A DNA stretch of 64,000 nucleotides from Aquimarina sp. Aq78. Lineage in GTDB: Bacteria > Bacteroidota > Bacteroidia > Flavobacteriales > Flavobacteriaceae. The stretch lies in assembly GCF_900299525.1 (NCBI RefSeq), contig NZ_OMKA01000026.1:124001-188000 (forward strand). The letters are read 5' to 3'. The notes under the pieces were generated by a model that saw nothing but the letters and a program-made list of their open reading frames with translations, made no database searches and had not been told where the DNA came from. Below are positions 51,916 through 60,126 of this stretch, piece after piece (positions within the stretch are counted from its first letter, which is position 1; each line of letters opens with the position of its first letter). A program made the translations under genes and the position numbers.

Positions 51916-53958
51916 TTATATATCATAGTTAGAGGCAACTTCTTTGGCCTCTAATTGTAATAATTCATTTTTATCATCAAGAGCTTTAGTAATAAAATCT
52001 TTTGCTAATTGATCGGGTTGATTTCCTTTATTTTTAAGAATTACACCCAAAGCAATCATAGTAGCAATACGGGTTCCTGCTTTTTTTACAGCCGTATCAT
52101 AAAGTGGTACAAGCTCCTCTATTTCTACAGTTTTAGCCGCTTCTATAATTTTAGTTTTAAGCACTTCTCTTTTAGCATCTGGCACATTTGTATACTTCTT
52201 CCCTGCTCTTTTTATTTCTTCGATTGCAGGTATTTCATTTTGCTTATTCTGAGGTTTGTTTTGATTATTTTGATGTGTCGAAACCGGTTTTACTTTTGCC
52301 CATGTATCTCGTAAACCAACAGTTTTGTTAAATACCAAAGCATCAGGTTTACTATCAATATCCACATTAAAATACCCTAATCTTTGAAACTGAAACTGCT
52401 CTAATAGTTTAACATCTTTTAAGTTAGGTTCTACATAACCTGTTATTATTTTTAAAGAATCTGGATTTAAAAACTCAATAAAATCTTTATCCTTATGACC
52501 GTCTGGTGCCTCATCATTAAACAATCGATCATAAATCCTAATCTCTGAAGAAATTGCATGTGCTATCGATACCCAATGTAATGTACCTTTTACATTACGT
52601 TTTGATTCTTCGGTACCACTTCCCGACTTACTTTTTGGATCATATGTACATTGGATTTCTGTAATATTTCCTTCGGCATCTTTTATCACACGTTCTCCTT
52701 TGATGATATATGCATTTTTAAGCCGTACTTCTTTCCCTAAAGTCAATCTAAAGAACTTTCTACCTGCCTCTTCTTTAAAATCTTCTCTTTCGATATACAA
52801 TTCGCCAGAAAAGGGTACTTTTCTAGAACCTGCAGCTTCATCTTCTGGGTTATTTTCTGCTTCTAACCATTCTTCTTCTCCTTTTGGATAATTCATTATA
52901 ACGAGCTTAACTGGATCCAAAACAGCCATTACTCTTGATGCCGTTTTATTAAGATCTTCTCGTACACAGAACTCTAATAATGATACATCAATTACGTTTT
53001 CGCGTTTTGCAACGCCAACAGTTTCAACAAATTTTCGTATTGATGTTGGAGTATATCCACGTCTTCTTAATGCCGAAATTGTAGGCATTCTAGGATCATC
53101 CCATCCAGATACTACTCCTTCTTCTACTAACTTGAGTAACTTACGCTTACTCATAATTGTATAGCTTAGATTAAGCCTTGCAAATTCCCTTTGTTTTGGT
53201 CGTATATTAGTACTGTATATCTGATCAAGAAACCAGTCATATAATTTTCTATGAGGTTTAAATTCTAAAGAACATAAAGAATGTGAGATACTTTCTATAT
53301 AATCACTTTCGCCATGTGTCCAATCATACATTGGGTAAATACACCAATCATCCCCAGTTCTATGATGAGATTTTTTTAATATTCTATACATCAAAGGATC
53401 TCTCATTAACATATTTGGGTCTGCCATATCGATCTTAGCTCTCACTACATGCTCGCCTTCATCAAACTTACCTTCTTTCATTTTCTGAAACAGCTGTAAA
53501 TTCTCTTCAACAGAACGATCTCTGTATGGGCTATTACTTCCTGGTTCTACAGTAGTTCCTTTTTGAGAAGCAATGGTTTCTGCAGATTGAGAATCTACAT
53601 AAGCCTTCCCACCCTTAATGAGTTGAACAGTCCAATCGTATAATTGCTGAAAATAGTCAGACGAGTAACATTCTTTATCCCATTGATATCCCAACCACGT
53701 TATATCTTCTTTAATTGCATCTACATATTCCTGTTCTTCTTTGGCAGGATTAGTATCATCAAAACGTAGGTTTACCGGTGCATTATACCTAAGACCAAGA
53801 CCAAAACTAATACCTATTGCTTTAGTATGTCCTATATGCAAGTATCCATTGGGTTCTGGAGGGAAACGAAAACGTAAATTTTCTGTACTCATACCGGTTG
53901 TAAGGTCCTCCTCTACAATATGCTCTATAAAATTAAGCGATTTTTTTTCTTCTGACAT
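51916..53958 (-). CDS. glnS: Glutamine-tRNA ligase with C-terminal helical extension
   Basis: This 680-residue protein (start at MSEEKKSLNFIEHIVEEDL; an in-frame ATG 7 codons upstream is less likely) has the class I motifs RFPPEPNGYLHIGHTKA and YTIMSKRKL, the GlnRS-specific catalytic core and a beta-barrel anticodon domain. After about residue 560 comes an extra Lys/Gln-rich linker and an about 100-residue helical tail (PDAKREVLKTKIIEAAKTVE; LVPLYDTAVKKAGTRIATMI). Such extensions are reported as GlnRS/YqeY fusions in Bacteroidota; the match to YqeY here is only partial. It attaches glutamine to tRNA-Gln. A -7 element TAGTTTTG lies 19 bases upstream. Confidence 0.93.
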   Translation of the reverse strand: MSEEKKSLNFIEHIVEEDLTTGMSTENLRFRFPPEPNGYLHIGHTKAIGISFGLGLRYNAPVNLRFDDTNPAKEEQEYVDAIKEDITWLGYQWDKECYSSDYFQQLYDWTVQLIKGGKAYVDSQSAETIASQKGTTVEPGSNSPYRDRSVEENLQLFQKMKEGKFDEGEHVVRAKIDMADPNMLMRDPLMYRILKKSHHRTGDDWCIYPMYDWTHGESDYIESISHSLCSLEFKPHRKLYDWFLDQIYSTNIRPKQREFARLNLSYTIMSKRKLLKLVEEGVVSGWDDPRMPTISALRRRGYTPTSIRKFVETVGVAKRENVIDVSLLEFCVREDLNKTASRVMAVLDPVKLVIMNYPKGEEEWLEAENNPEDEAAGSRKVPFSGELYIEREDFKEEAGRKFFRLTLGKEVRLKNAYIIKGERVIKDAEGNITEIQCTYDPKSKSGSGTEESKRNVKGTLHWVSIAHAISSEIRIYDRLFNDEAPDGHKDKDFIEFLNPDSLKIITGYVEPNLKDVKLLEQFQFQRLGYFNVDIDSKPDALVFNKTVGLRDTWAKVKPVSTHQNNQNKPQNKQNEIPAIEEIKRAGKKYTNVPDAKREVLKTKIIEAAKTVEIEELVPLYDTAVKKAGTRIATMIALGVILKNKGNQPDQLAKDFITKALDDKNELLQLEAKEVASNYDI

Positions 53959-53976
53959 CTGTAATCTAATAAAACA

Positions 53977-53984
53977 CAAAACTA
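53977..53984 (-). promoter_or_regulatory. Bacteroidota -7 promoter element for glnS
   Basis: TAGTTTTG on the minus strand matches TAnnTTTG, 19 bases upstream of the chosen start. Its position supports the start at 53958. Confidence 0.55.
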
Positions 53985-54099
53985 CAAATTCTAATGCTGC
54001 CTTGCTATTGTATAAAAATCTTTAATACAATTATTTTATTATTACCAAAATTCATTAGAAAAGGGGTGTTCTCCCTGCTTAAATCATAAAGATTCTTTT

Positions 54100-54107
54100 T
54101 ACATTTG
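54100..54107 (+). promoter_or_regulatory. Bacteroidota -7 promoter element for folB
   Basis: TACATTTG matches TAnnTTTG and ends 12 bases before the GTG start of folB, so the leader would be only a few bases long. Confidence 0.55.
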
Positions 54108-54119
54108 CTTAAAAACCCC

Positions 54120-54476
54120 GTGGGATTAATAAAGTTGAAAAATATCAAGGTTTATGCCTATCATGGATGCCTTGTCGAGGAGAAAAAAATAGGATCCGAT
54201 TACAGAGTGGATCTAAAGATTAAGGCCGATCTATCAAAGTCTGCAATATCTGATCGTTTAGCAGAAACTGTAGATTATGTTCATCTTAATCATATTGTAA
54301 AAGAAGAAATGGCTATTCGTTCTAAATTGTTAGAACATGCTGCAGAGCGAATTTTAGTTCGTATATTAGATGAATTACCATTGATTGATAAAGTTATTGT
54401 AGATGTTTCAAAAATTAATCCACCTATTGGCGGAAATGTAGAAATGGTTACTATTACAAGGAGCAAAAACCGATAA
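54120..54476 (+). CDS. folB: Dihydroneopterin aldolase
   Basis: The most likely start is GTG at 54120 (MGLIKLKNIKVYAYHGCL), giving 118 residues, the usual size. Motifs are YAYHGCLVEEKKIGSDY, TVDYVHLNHIVKEEM, KLLEHAAERI and the end PPIGGNVEMVTI. The enzyme cleaves 7,8-dihydroneopterin to hydroxymethyl-dihydropterin plus glycolaldehyde in folate synthesis. It is monocistronic between glnS (divergent) and tRNA-Cys. Confidence 0.93.
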   Translation: MGLIKLKNIKVYAYHGCLVEEKKIGSDYRVDLKIKADLSKSAISDRLAETVDYVHLNHIVKEEMAIRSKLLEHAAERILVRILDELPLIDKVIVDVSKINPPIGGNVEMVTITRSKNR

Positions 54477-54545
54477 CAATAGTGTTAAAATTATATAAAA
54501 CGCTTTTTATTGTAAAATCATTTAAGAAGTAATCATAAATTTTTT

Positions 54546-54553
54546 TACATTTG
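54546..54553 (+). promoter_or_regulatory. Bacteroidota -7 promoter element for tRNA-Cys
   Basis: TACATTTG matches TAnnTTTG, 18 bases before the tRNA 5' end. Confidence 0.6.
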
Positions 54554-54571
54554 CCTTCCAATCAAAAATTG

Positions 54572-54642
54572 GGTGTCGTGGCCGAGTGGCTAGGCAGTGG
54601 TCTGCAACACCATCTACAGCGGTTCGAATCCGCTCGACACCT
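54572..54642 (+). tRNA. tRNA-Cys (anticodon GCA)
   Basis: A 71-base cloverleaf. The acceptor stem GGTGTCG (54572-54578) pairs with CGACACC (54635-54641) and a T discriminator follows, as usual for tRNA-Cys. The anticodon loop CTGCAAC holds GCA, and the T arm reads GCGGTTCGAATCCGC. CCA is not encoded. Confidence 0.96.
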
Positions 54643-54647
54643 CAAAA

Positions 54648-54674
54648 ATCCTGTACTTATGTGCAGGATTTTTT
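54648..54674 (+). terminator. Intrinsic terminator of tRNA-Cys
   Basis: ATCCTGTAC (54648-54656) and GTGCAGGAT (54661-54669) form a 9-bp stem with a TTAT loop and are followed by a T run. It abuts the stop codon of the LysE-family gene on the other strand. Confidence 0.85.
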
Positions 54675-55368
54675 ATTTAAACCTGGATTCTGGTGTTATT
54701 TTTTCAATCTCGTCTTGGATTCGTTTCTCCATAGTATCCGGCAAAACACCTTTTAAAATAAGAAATACACCAAACACAATCATAACAATACTAATGATCC
54801 TTTTGATCATGTAGGTTCTTTTTGGCGTTAATTTTCTCTTTAATCTTTTTGCTAGTAACATTTTAAAGAAATCAATAAAAAGATAAGTACCTATAACCAT
54901 TGTAAAAAAACGTAGAATTCTATTCGTATTCATGTCTAATTGTGGTCCTATAACAATGATAACACTTAACCAAAATCCTAATACTCCAATATTTATAAAA
55001 TTGAGTAAAAACCCTTTTATAAACAACATAAGATAGTTGTGTTTATTGATAATCTCTACTGAAGTATCTCTAAGTTTATTATAGTTTTTTCTTTCCTGAA
55101 TAAAAGAAATTACACCATAAGTAGACAATAACATCCCGCCAAATATAAATAAGGCAGGATCATCTTTTATTTTTTCTAAAATCTGATTGGTACTAAAATA
55201 TGCGATAAGAATAAATACTATATCTGCAAAGATAACTCCTAAGTCTACAGCCAAAGCAGCTCTAAACCCTTTAATAGCCGCTGTTTCCAGAAGTACAAAA
55301 AAAACGGGTCCAATCAAAAAGGCTAATAAAAAACCTAATGGTATAGCTGCTTGAGCATCTTGAAGCAT
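54673..55368 (-). CDS. LysE-family amino-acid exporter-like membrane protein
   Basis: This 231-residue protein has about six hydrophobic helices. The first carries AAIPLGFLLAFLIGPVFFVL, resembling the N-terminal segment of LysE/RhtB transporters. Members export amino acids or related compounds; the substrate here is unknown. A -7 element (TAACTTTG) lies 21 bases upstream of the start, and transcription converges with tRNA-Cys. Confidence 0.8.
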   Translation of the reverse strand: MLQDAQAAIPLGFLLAFLIGPVFFVLLETAAIKGFRAALAVDLGVIFADIVFILIAYFSTNQILEKIKDDPALFIFGGMLLSTYGVISFIQERKNYNKLRDTSVEIINKHNYLMLFIKGFLLNFINIGVLGFWLSVIIVIGPQLDMNTNRILRFFTMVIGTYLFIDFFKMLLAKRLKRKLTPKRTYMIKRIISIVMIVFGVFLILKGVLPDTMEKRIQDEIEKITPESRFK

Positions 55369-55389
55369 AGGGTCTAAGCGTATTTATTA

Positions 55390-55397
55390 CAAAGTTA
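55390..55397 (-). promoter_or_regulatory. Bacteroidota -7 promoter element for the LysE-family gene
   Basis: TAACTTTG on the minus strand matches TAnnTTTG, 21 bases upstream of the start codon. Confidence 0.55.
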
Positions 55398-55406
55398 AAA
55401 AACTAC

Positions 55407-56084
55407 TTAGTTAACTTCAACAATTTTTCCACCTAAAAATTTTTTGGTATCCTTTTGTTTTGGATCTCCATAAATTCTAATAGTTCCTCCTGCATTAGTT
55501 TTTGCTTTAATATAATCTTTAGCATTTACTTCTGCCACTCCTCCTGCACTAATTTTTACTTGTGTTCTTTCTGTTTCGAGTTCACTACCAAAATACTTTC
55601 CTCCAGAATTAATAACAATTTCCTGTTCTTTAGATATACCTTCTAAGTGCACCTCTCCACCAGTAACCGCTTTAATAAATAATGTTTCAGTTTCAGTTTT
55701 TGCTTGTATAACTGCTCCTTCTTGAGCTCTTAAATCAAGTTTATTTCTATTAAGAACATCTTTTACTTCTACCGTTGATCCTTCATTAGCATCAATTTTT
55801 CTAAGTTCTTCATAATGAACCAAAACTTCGGTATTGCTTTTATCCCATAGATTATCCAAAGACATTCTAATTTTTAGAATAAGACCTTCTTGAATAATTT
55901 CTACATCGTATCTTTTATAACCAGTGACTATAACTTTATGTTTATCACTTTTAACAAGAGTTACCTTTATTTTATCAAAAACTTTTACTTCTGTAAAATA
56001 ATCTAGATTTTTGGTTTTAACGTCTTCTTGTGCTTGTCCTAATGCGACTAATAAAAACACAAAAAGAAATATTAATTTTTTCAT
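55407..56084 (-). CDS. Head-GIN (DUF2807) domain protein, secreted
   Basis: This 225-residue protein has a signal peptide (1-18, ending LGQAQ). It consists of a single repetitive beta domain with regular short motifs (VEVKDVLNRNKLDLRAQEGA; GEVHLEGISKEQEIVINSGG; AGGVAEVNAKDYIKAKTNAG), the pattern of the head-GIN/DUF2807 beta helix. The family is common in Bacteroidota, with unknown function. It may be cotranscribed with the LysE-family gene, although that gene also has its own -7 element. Confidence 0.82.
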   Translation of the reverse strand: MKKLIFLFVFLLVALGQAQEDVKTKNLDYFTEVKVFDKIKVTLVKSDKHKVIVTGYKRYDVEIIQEGLILKIRMSLDNLWDKSNTEVLVHYEELRKIDANEGSTVEVKDVLNRNKLDLRAQEGAVIQAKTETETLFIKAVTGGEVHLEGISKEQEIVINSGGKYFGSELETERTQVKISAGGVAEVNAKDYIKAKTNAGGTIRIYGDPKQKDTKKFLGGKIVEVN

Positions 56085-56151
56085 CGCCCTACTTTTAAGA
56101 TTTATATTTCAATTTTGATCTTACATAAAACAAACGACACTAATTTTTTGA

Positions 56152-58350
56152 TTATTCTATTTCTTCCTTATTTCCTAACAAGGTGAAATCTAAGTGTCTT
56201 TTTATAAGATCAGCATTTTTTACTTTTACATATACCTCATCTCCTAATTGGTATACTTTTTTAGTTTGTTCTCCTATAATGGCATATTCATCTTGATCAA
56301 AAACATAGTGATCATCATTCATGTCTCTAAGACGAATCATACCTTCACATTTATTATTAATGATTTCTACATAAATTCCCCATTCTGTAACTCCAGAGAT
56401 GACTCCCAAAAACTGTTCATCCTCATGATCTTTCATAAACTTTATCTGCATAAACTTTATAGAGTCACGCTCTGCACTAGCAGCCAGATTCTCCATACTG
56501 CTACTATGATTACATTTTTCTTCATATTCATCTTCTGCAACAGATTTTCCTTTATCTAAATAATGTTGTAACAAACGGTGTGCCATAACATCTGGATATC
56601 TTCGTATTGGAGAGGTAAAATGTGAATAATAATCAAACGCTAATCCATAATGACCAATATTATGAGTAGTATATTCTGCCTTACTCATACTGCGTATAGC
56701 TAAAGTATCAACTAAATTTTGTTCTTTTTTACCTTGAACATCCTTTAATAATCCGTTTAACGATTTTGTAGTAGTTTTTCGATCTCTAAGATCTAATTTA
56801 TATCCAAATCTTCCAATAATATTTTGTAGTGCTGCTAATTTTTCATCATTAGGTTCATCATGTACACGATAAATAAATGTTTTTTTAGGATTTTGCTTTC
56901 CTATGAACTCTGCGACCTTTTTGTTAGCTAATAACATAAACTCTTCAATAAGTTTATTAGCGTCTTTAGAAGTCTTAAAAAACACTCCTACGGGTTCGCT
57001 ATTTTCGTTTAGACTAAATTTCACTTCTACTTTATCAAAAGAAATAGCTCCCTCACCCATTCGTTTACCTCGCATAATTTTAGCAAGTTCATCTAATTTG
57101 AGTACTGCATCAGCTATTTTTTGATCAGCTTTATATTCTTTTCTGGTAAGTGAGATCTCAGCAGGAATTACATTTTCGCGAGTTTCTATAATATGCTGTG
57201 CTTCTTCGTATGCAAATCTAGCATCAGAATAGGTTGCTGTTCTTCCAAACCATTGATTTTTAATTTCTGCTTTATCATTTAATTCAAACACTGCAGAAAA
57301 TGTATATTTCTCTTCATTTGGTCTTAAAGAACAGGCATTATTAGATAAAACCTCTGGTAACATAGGCACTACTCTATCTACCAAATATACAGATGTGGCT
57401 CTTTCATAAGCTTCATCATCGAGTATTGTTCCTGGTTTAACATAGTGTGATACATCTGCAATATGAATTCCGATTTCATAATTGCCATTTTCTAAAACCT
57501 GAAATGATAATGCATCATCAAAATCTTTAGCATCTTTAGGATCAATAGTAAACGTAAGAATTTTTCTCATATCCCTACGATTCTTGATCTCAGACTCCTG
57601 AATAGATGTATCTAAAGTGTTTGCATAATCTTCGACTTCTTCAGGAAACTCATAAGGTAAACCATACTGAGCCAAAATAGCATGTATCTCGGTATTATGC
57701 TCACCTGGTTTCCCTAGTACTTTAACTATTTTTCCAAAAGGTGAATCTGCTTTTTCTGGCCAATCTTCTAGTTTTACTAAAACTTTATCTCCATTTTCTG
57801 CATCTGCTATTTTATTCTTAGGAATAAAAATATCGGTATACATTTTGCCATCTTGCATATTTACAAAGGCATAATTTTTTTGAATATCTATTACACCAAC
57901 AAACTCACTCCTTTTACGAGAAATAATCCTAGTAATCTCTCCTTCGCTCTTTCCTCTTCGCTTTCTACGATAAATATAAACCTCTACCTCATCACCATTC
58001 AGTGCTTTATTAAGATTATTATTTGGGATAAAAATATCATCTTCAAGATCTTTTACAATTACATATCCTGTACCTTTTGAAGTGATTTCTAAAATACCTG
58101 TATAAGTGTTAATGTTAGGTATAATCTTAAATTTTCCTCTTTCTACTTCTTCAATTTGTTTCTTAGCAGCGAGTTGAGATAATTTTTTTATAATCTGATT
58201 TCTACTACTTGCATCGTCTACTCCTAATTTTGATGCGATTTGTTTATAATTAAAATTTTTATTTGATTCAGCTTTTAATATTTTGAGTATTTCCTGTGTA
58301 ATATTCTCTATTTTAGGTGACTTTTTTCTTCTTCTACTCTTTCTTTTCAT
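56152..58350 (-). CDS. rnr: Ribonuclease R
   Basis: This 732-residue protein starts at MKRKSRRRKKSPKIENITQE; an earlier in-frame ATG at 58401 would add 17 atypical residues. It has an N-terminal winged-helix-like segment (FNYKQIASKLGVDDASSRNQ), OB/cold-shock domains, a central RNB catalytic domain (FTIDPKDAKDFDDALSF near residue 272 carries the Asp residues) and a C-terminal S1 domain (GVISGVTEWGIYVEIINNKC). RNase R is a processive 3' to 5' exonuclease that degrades structured RNA. It is not directly linked to smpB here. Confidence 0.95.
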   Translation of the reverse strand: MKRKSRRRKKSPKIENITQEILKILKAESNKNFNYKQIASKLGVDDASSRNQIIKKLSQLAAKKQIEEVERGKFKIIPNINTYTGILEITSKGTGYVIVKDLEDDIFIPNNNLNKALNGDEVEVYIYRRKRRGKSEGEITRIISRKRSEFVGVIDIQKNYAFVNMQDGKMYTDIFIPKNKIADAENGDKVLVKLEDWPEKADSPFGKIVKVLGKPGEHNTEIHAILAQYGLPYEFPEEVEDYANTLDTSIQESEIKNRRDMRKILTFTIDPKDAKDFDDALSFQVLENGNYEIGIHIADVSHYVKPGTILDDEAYERATSVYLVDRVVPMLPEVLSNNACSLRPNEEKYTFSAVFELNDKAEIKNQWFGRTATYSDARFAYEEAQHIIETRENVIPAEISLTRKEYKADQKIADAVLKLDELAKIMRGKRMGEGAISFDKVEVKFSLNENSEPVGVFFKTSKDANKLIEEFMLLANKKVAEFIGKQNPKKTFIYRVHDEPNDEKLAALQNIIGRFGYKLDLRDRKTTTKSLNGLLKDVQGKKEQNLVDTLAIRSMSKAEYTTHNIGHYGLAFDYYSHFTSPIRRYPDVMAHRLLQHYLDKGKSVAEDEYEEKCNHSSSMENLAASAERDSIKFMQIKFMKDHEDEQFLGVISGVTEWGIYVEIINNKCEGMIRLRDMNDDHYVFDQDEYAIIGEQTKKVYQLGDEVYVKVKNADLIKRHLDFTLLGNKEEIE

Positions 58351-58589
58351 TAATATCTGTTCTATATATTTATGATAAAAGTACAGCTTATCTTTTAACA
58401 TCAGTAATTTTAACTTTAAACTTTTATTAATACTTAAATCATATTACTGTTGAATAACTCTAAAATACATTATCTGTAAATCAAGATATTACACCAAAAA
58501 AAAGTAAGAAAATACAGTTATTTTTCTTAAAATTTACTTAATTTTAGTACACTAGGATTCGATTTTATCCGTTTAGTATTTAATTCGAT

Positions 58590-58769
58590 ATGCACAAAAT
58601 CAAAAAAATACATAAGATAATATTACTCTTCATACTCATATTTCTATTGGGCATATATTCGTTTACCTTATACATTAACAATACAATAGATCAGAAAAAA
58701 GAAACCTTGGAAGGATCAGAAATAAATAGTTCTGTAAAAACTGATCGTGAAGCCAGTCAAATCAATTAA
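58590..58769 (+). CDS. Small single-pass membrane protein (59 residues), function unknown
   Basis: ATG at 58590 to TAA at 58767-58769 encodes a basic N-terminus (MHKIKKIHK), a hydrophobic helix (about 10-32) and a polar tail (DQKKETLEGSEINSSVKTDR). It lies in the same orientation as the DUF2007 gene, 128 bases upstream of it. The pattern is coding-like but no family is recognised, so a chance ORF cannot be fully excluded. Confidence 0.5.
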   Translation: MHKIKKIHKIILLFILIFLLGIYSFTLYINNTIDQKKETLEGSEINSSVKTDREASQIN

Positions 58770-58897
58770 TTTTTTACTGTATAAATTTATTTATCAATCT
58801 AAGAAAAATTGATATTCGTTTTGGTTACTGTTAATTTGATTGTTACGCTTATTTTGTATCTTGTAAAAGGAAGATTATCAAGGAATAATTTTAAGAA

Positions 58898-59137
58898 ATG
58901 AAAGATTTTATTACTATTAAAACATATACATATCCTTTTGAATATGCCATACTAAAACTACTTCTCGATCGAGAAGGTATTTCTTATTTCTTTGAAAATG
59001 AAACAATGGTAGGTGTTTTTCCTTTCTACTCAAACGCACTAGGAGGTATTAATTTGAAAGTTCATCAAAGAGACAAAAATAAAGTACTTCAGATCATAAA
59101 CGATCTTAACACAGATTCTCATCTTAGAATCGTATAA
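58898..59137 (+). CDS. DUF2007-like small protein (79 residues)
   Basis: This 79-residue protein has the family pattern of a short alpha/beta domain: TIKTYTYPFEYAILKLLLDR, EGISYFFENETMVG and GGINLKVHQRDKNKVLQIIN. DUF2007 proteins are proposed signal-transducing, PII-like modules, without experimental support here. It is downstream of the small membrane protein and upstream of the AT-rich region before rpiB. Confidence 0.72.
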   Translation: MKDFITIKTYTYPFEYAILKLLLDREGISYFFENETMVGVFPFYSNALGGINLKVHQRDKNKVLQIINDLNTDSHLRIV

Positions 59138-59655
59138 ACTAATACTCTTATTTCTTTATAGTTTTCAACATATATTAAATATATCTTTTTCTTTTTTTTA
59201 AATTTAAAATTAATAATGATGATTATAATATAGTGTGGATAGCGGTATAACTTTTTTGAGTTTTATTTGTTTTTTAAGTTAAACTGAATTTTGAGAAAAA
59301 TATGAACAGGATATCATTGTTCTAATTGCTTGAAAATGTTCTAAAAATGAAATTTAATTAACAACTGTTAATAGTTAATCAACAGCTTAAATTTTTAATA
59401 TTATTACGGCAAAACCGTAGTTTATAACATTAACTTAGCACTTGAAAACTTAGCTAAAAAAAGAGGGTTTAAAATTTTGATTTCTTACTACTATACTTGT
59501 ATTCTAATAAAAATTAAAACTACCAAAAATACTTTATGAATTTTAAGAACTGTTTATCCACACTCACTGTTAACAGAAGGTTATGAGTTATTAACATTAC
59601 CGTAATATTGGGTTAAATTATTGGTTTTTTGGAGTTTACTTTTTTTAGATTGAAT
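59138..59655. other. AT-rich intergenic region with a DnaA box; candidate replication origin
   Basis: A gene-free stretch of about 520 bases, more AT-rich than its surroundings. It holds a perfect DnaA box TTATCCACA at 59554-59562 and a one-mismatch box (TGTGGATAG, read as CTATCCACA, at 59234-59242). It also has repeated GTTAAT/TTAACA motifs (59360-59380, 59569-59595) and a TACGG/CCGTA hairpin (59405-59419). This matches what origins of many bacteria look like, but two boxes are few; call it a candidate. Nearby parS sites, mnmG and rnpA add support. Confidence 0.45.
59554..59562 (+). promoter_or_regulatory. Perfect DnaA box
   Basis: TTATCCACA, identical to the consensus R-type DnaA box, in the middle of the AT-rich region upstream of rpiB. 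Confidence 0.6.
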
Positions 59656-59663
59656 TATCTTTG
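59656..59663 (+). promoter_or_regulatory. Bacteroidota -7 promoter element for rpiB
   Basis: TATCTTTG matches TAnnTTTG and ends 13 bases before the ATG at 59677, so upstream in-frame codons are unlikely to be translated. Confidence 0.6.
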
Positions 59664-59676
59664 CTTAACTAATGAA

Positions 59677-60123
59677 ATGAATAAAAAAATGAAAATAGCT
59701 ATTGGAAATGATCACGCAGGGACTGAATATAAATTTGCAATTGCAGAATATTTGGAATCTGAAGGAATTGAGATTACTAACTACGGCACTAATGAAAACA
59801 ATAGTGTTGATTATCCAGATTTTGTACATCCTGTAGCAAAAGATGTAAACACTGAAAAAGTTAGTTTTGGAATTTTGGTATGCGGAAGCGGAAATGGTGT
59901 AGCTATGACAGCTAATAAATACAATAATGTTAGGGCTGGACTTTGTTGGACAAAAGAAATTACAGAATTGACCAGACTTCATAATGATGCTAATATCATA
60001 TGTATTCCTGCAAGATTTACATCAGTACCTCAAGCTATCGAAATGGTAAAAACATTTTTAGCAACAAAATTTGAAGGAGGCAGGCACTTAAACAGAGTAC
60101 ATAAAATACCAATGTGTATTTAG
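59677..60123 (+). CDS. rpiB: Ribose-5-phosphate isomerase B
   Basis: This 148-residue protein (MNKKMKIAIGNDHAG) could instead start at 59689 (MKIAIG), the more usual family start. Motifs are IAIGNDHAGTEYKF, VDYPDFVHPVAKDV, the active-site Cys region ILVCGSGNGVAMTANKYNNV and the end FEGGRHLNRVHKI. It interconverts ribose 5-phosphate and ribulose 5-phosphate in the pentose phosphate pathway. The next gene begins 4 bases after its stop, and three genes in a row to 61493 look like one transcript. Confidence 0.93.
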   Translation: MNKKMKIAIGNDHAGTEYKFAIAEYLESEGIEITNYGTNENNSVDYPDFVHPVAKDVNTEKVSFGILVCGSGNGVAMTANKYNNVRAGLCWTKEITELTRLHNDANIICIPARFTSVPQAIEMVKTFLATKFEGGRHLNRVHKIPMCI

Positions 60124-60126
60124 CCT

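Noticed and set aside
54551-54814. An 87-codon frame over the tRNA-Cys
   Set aside because: It overlaps the cloverleaf and terminator; the tRNA and the LysE gene explain the DNA.
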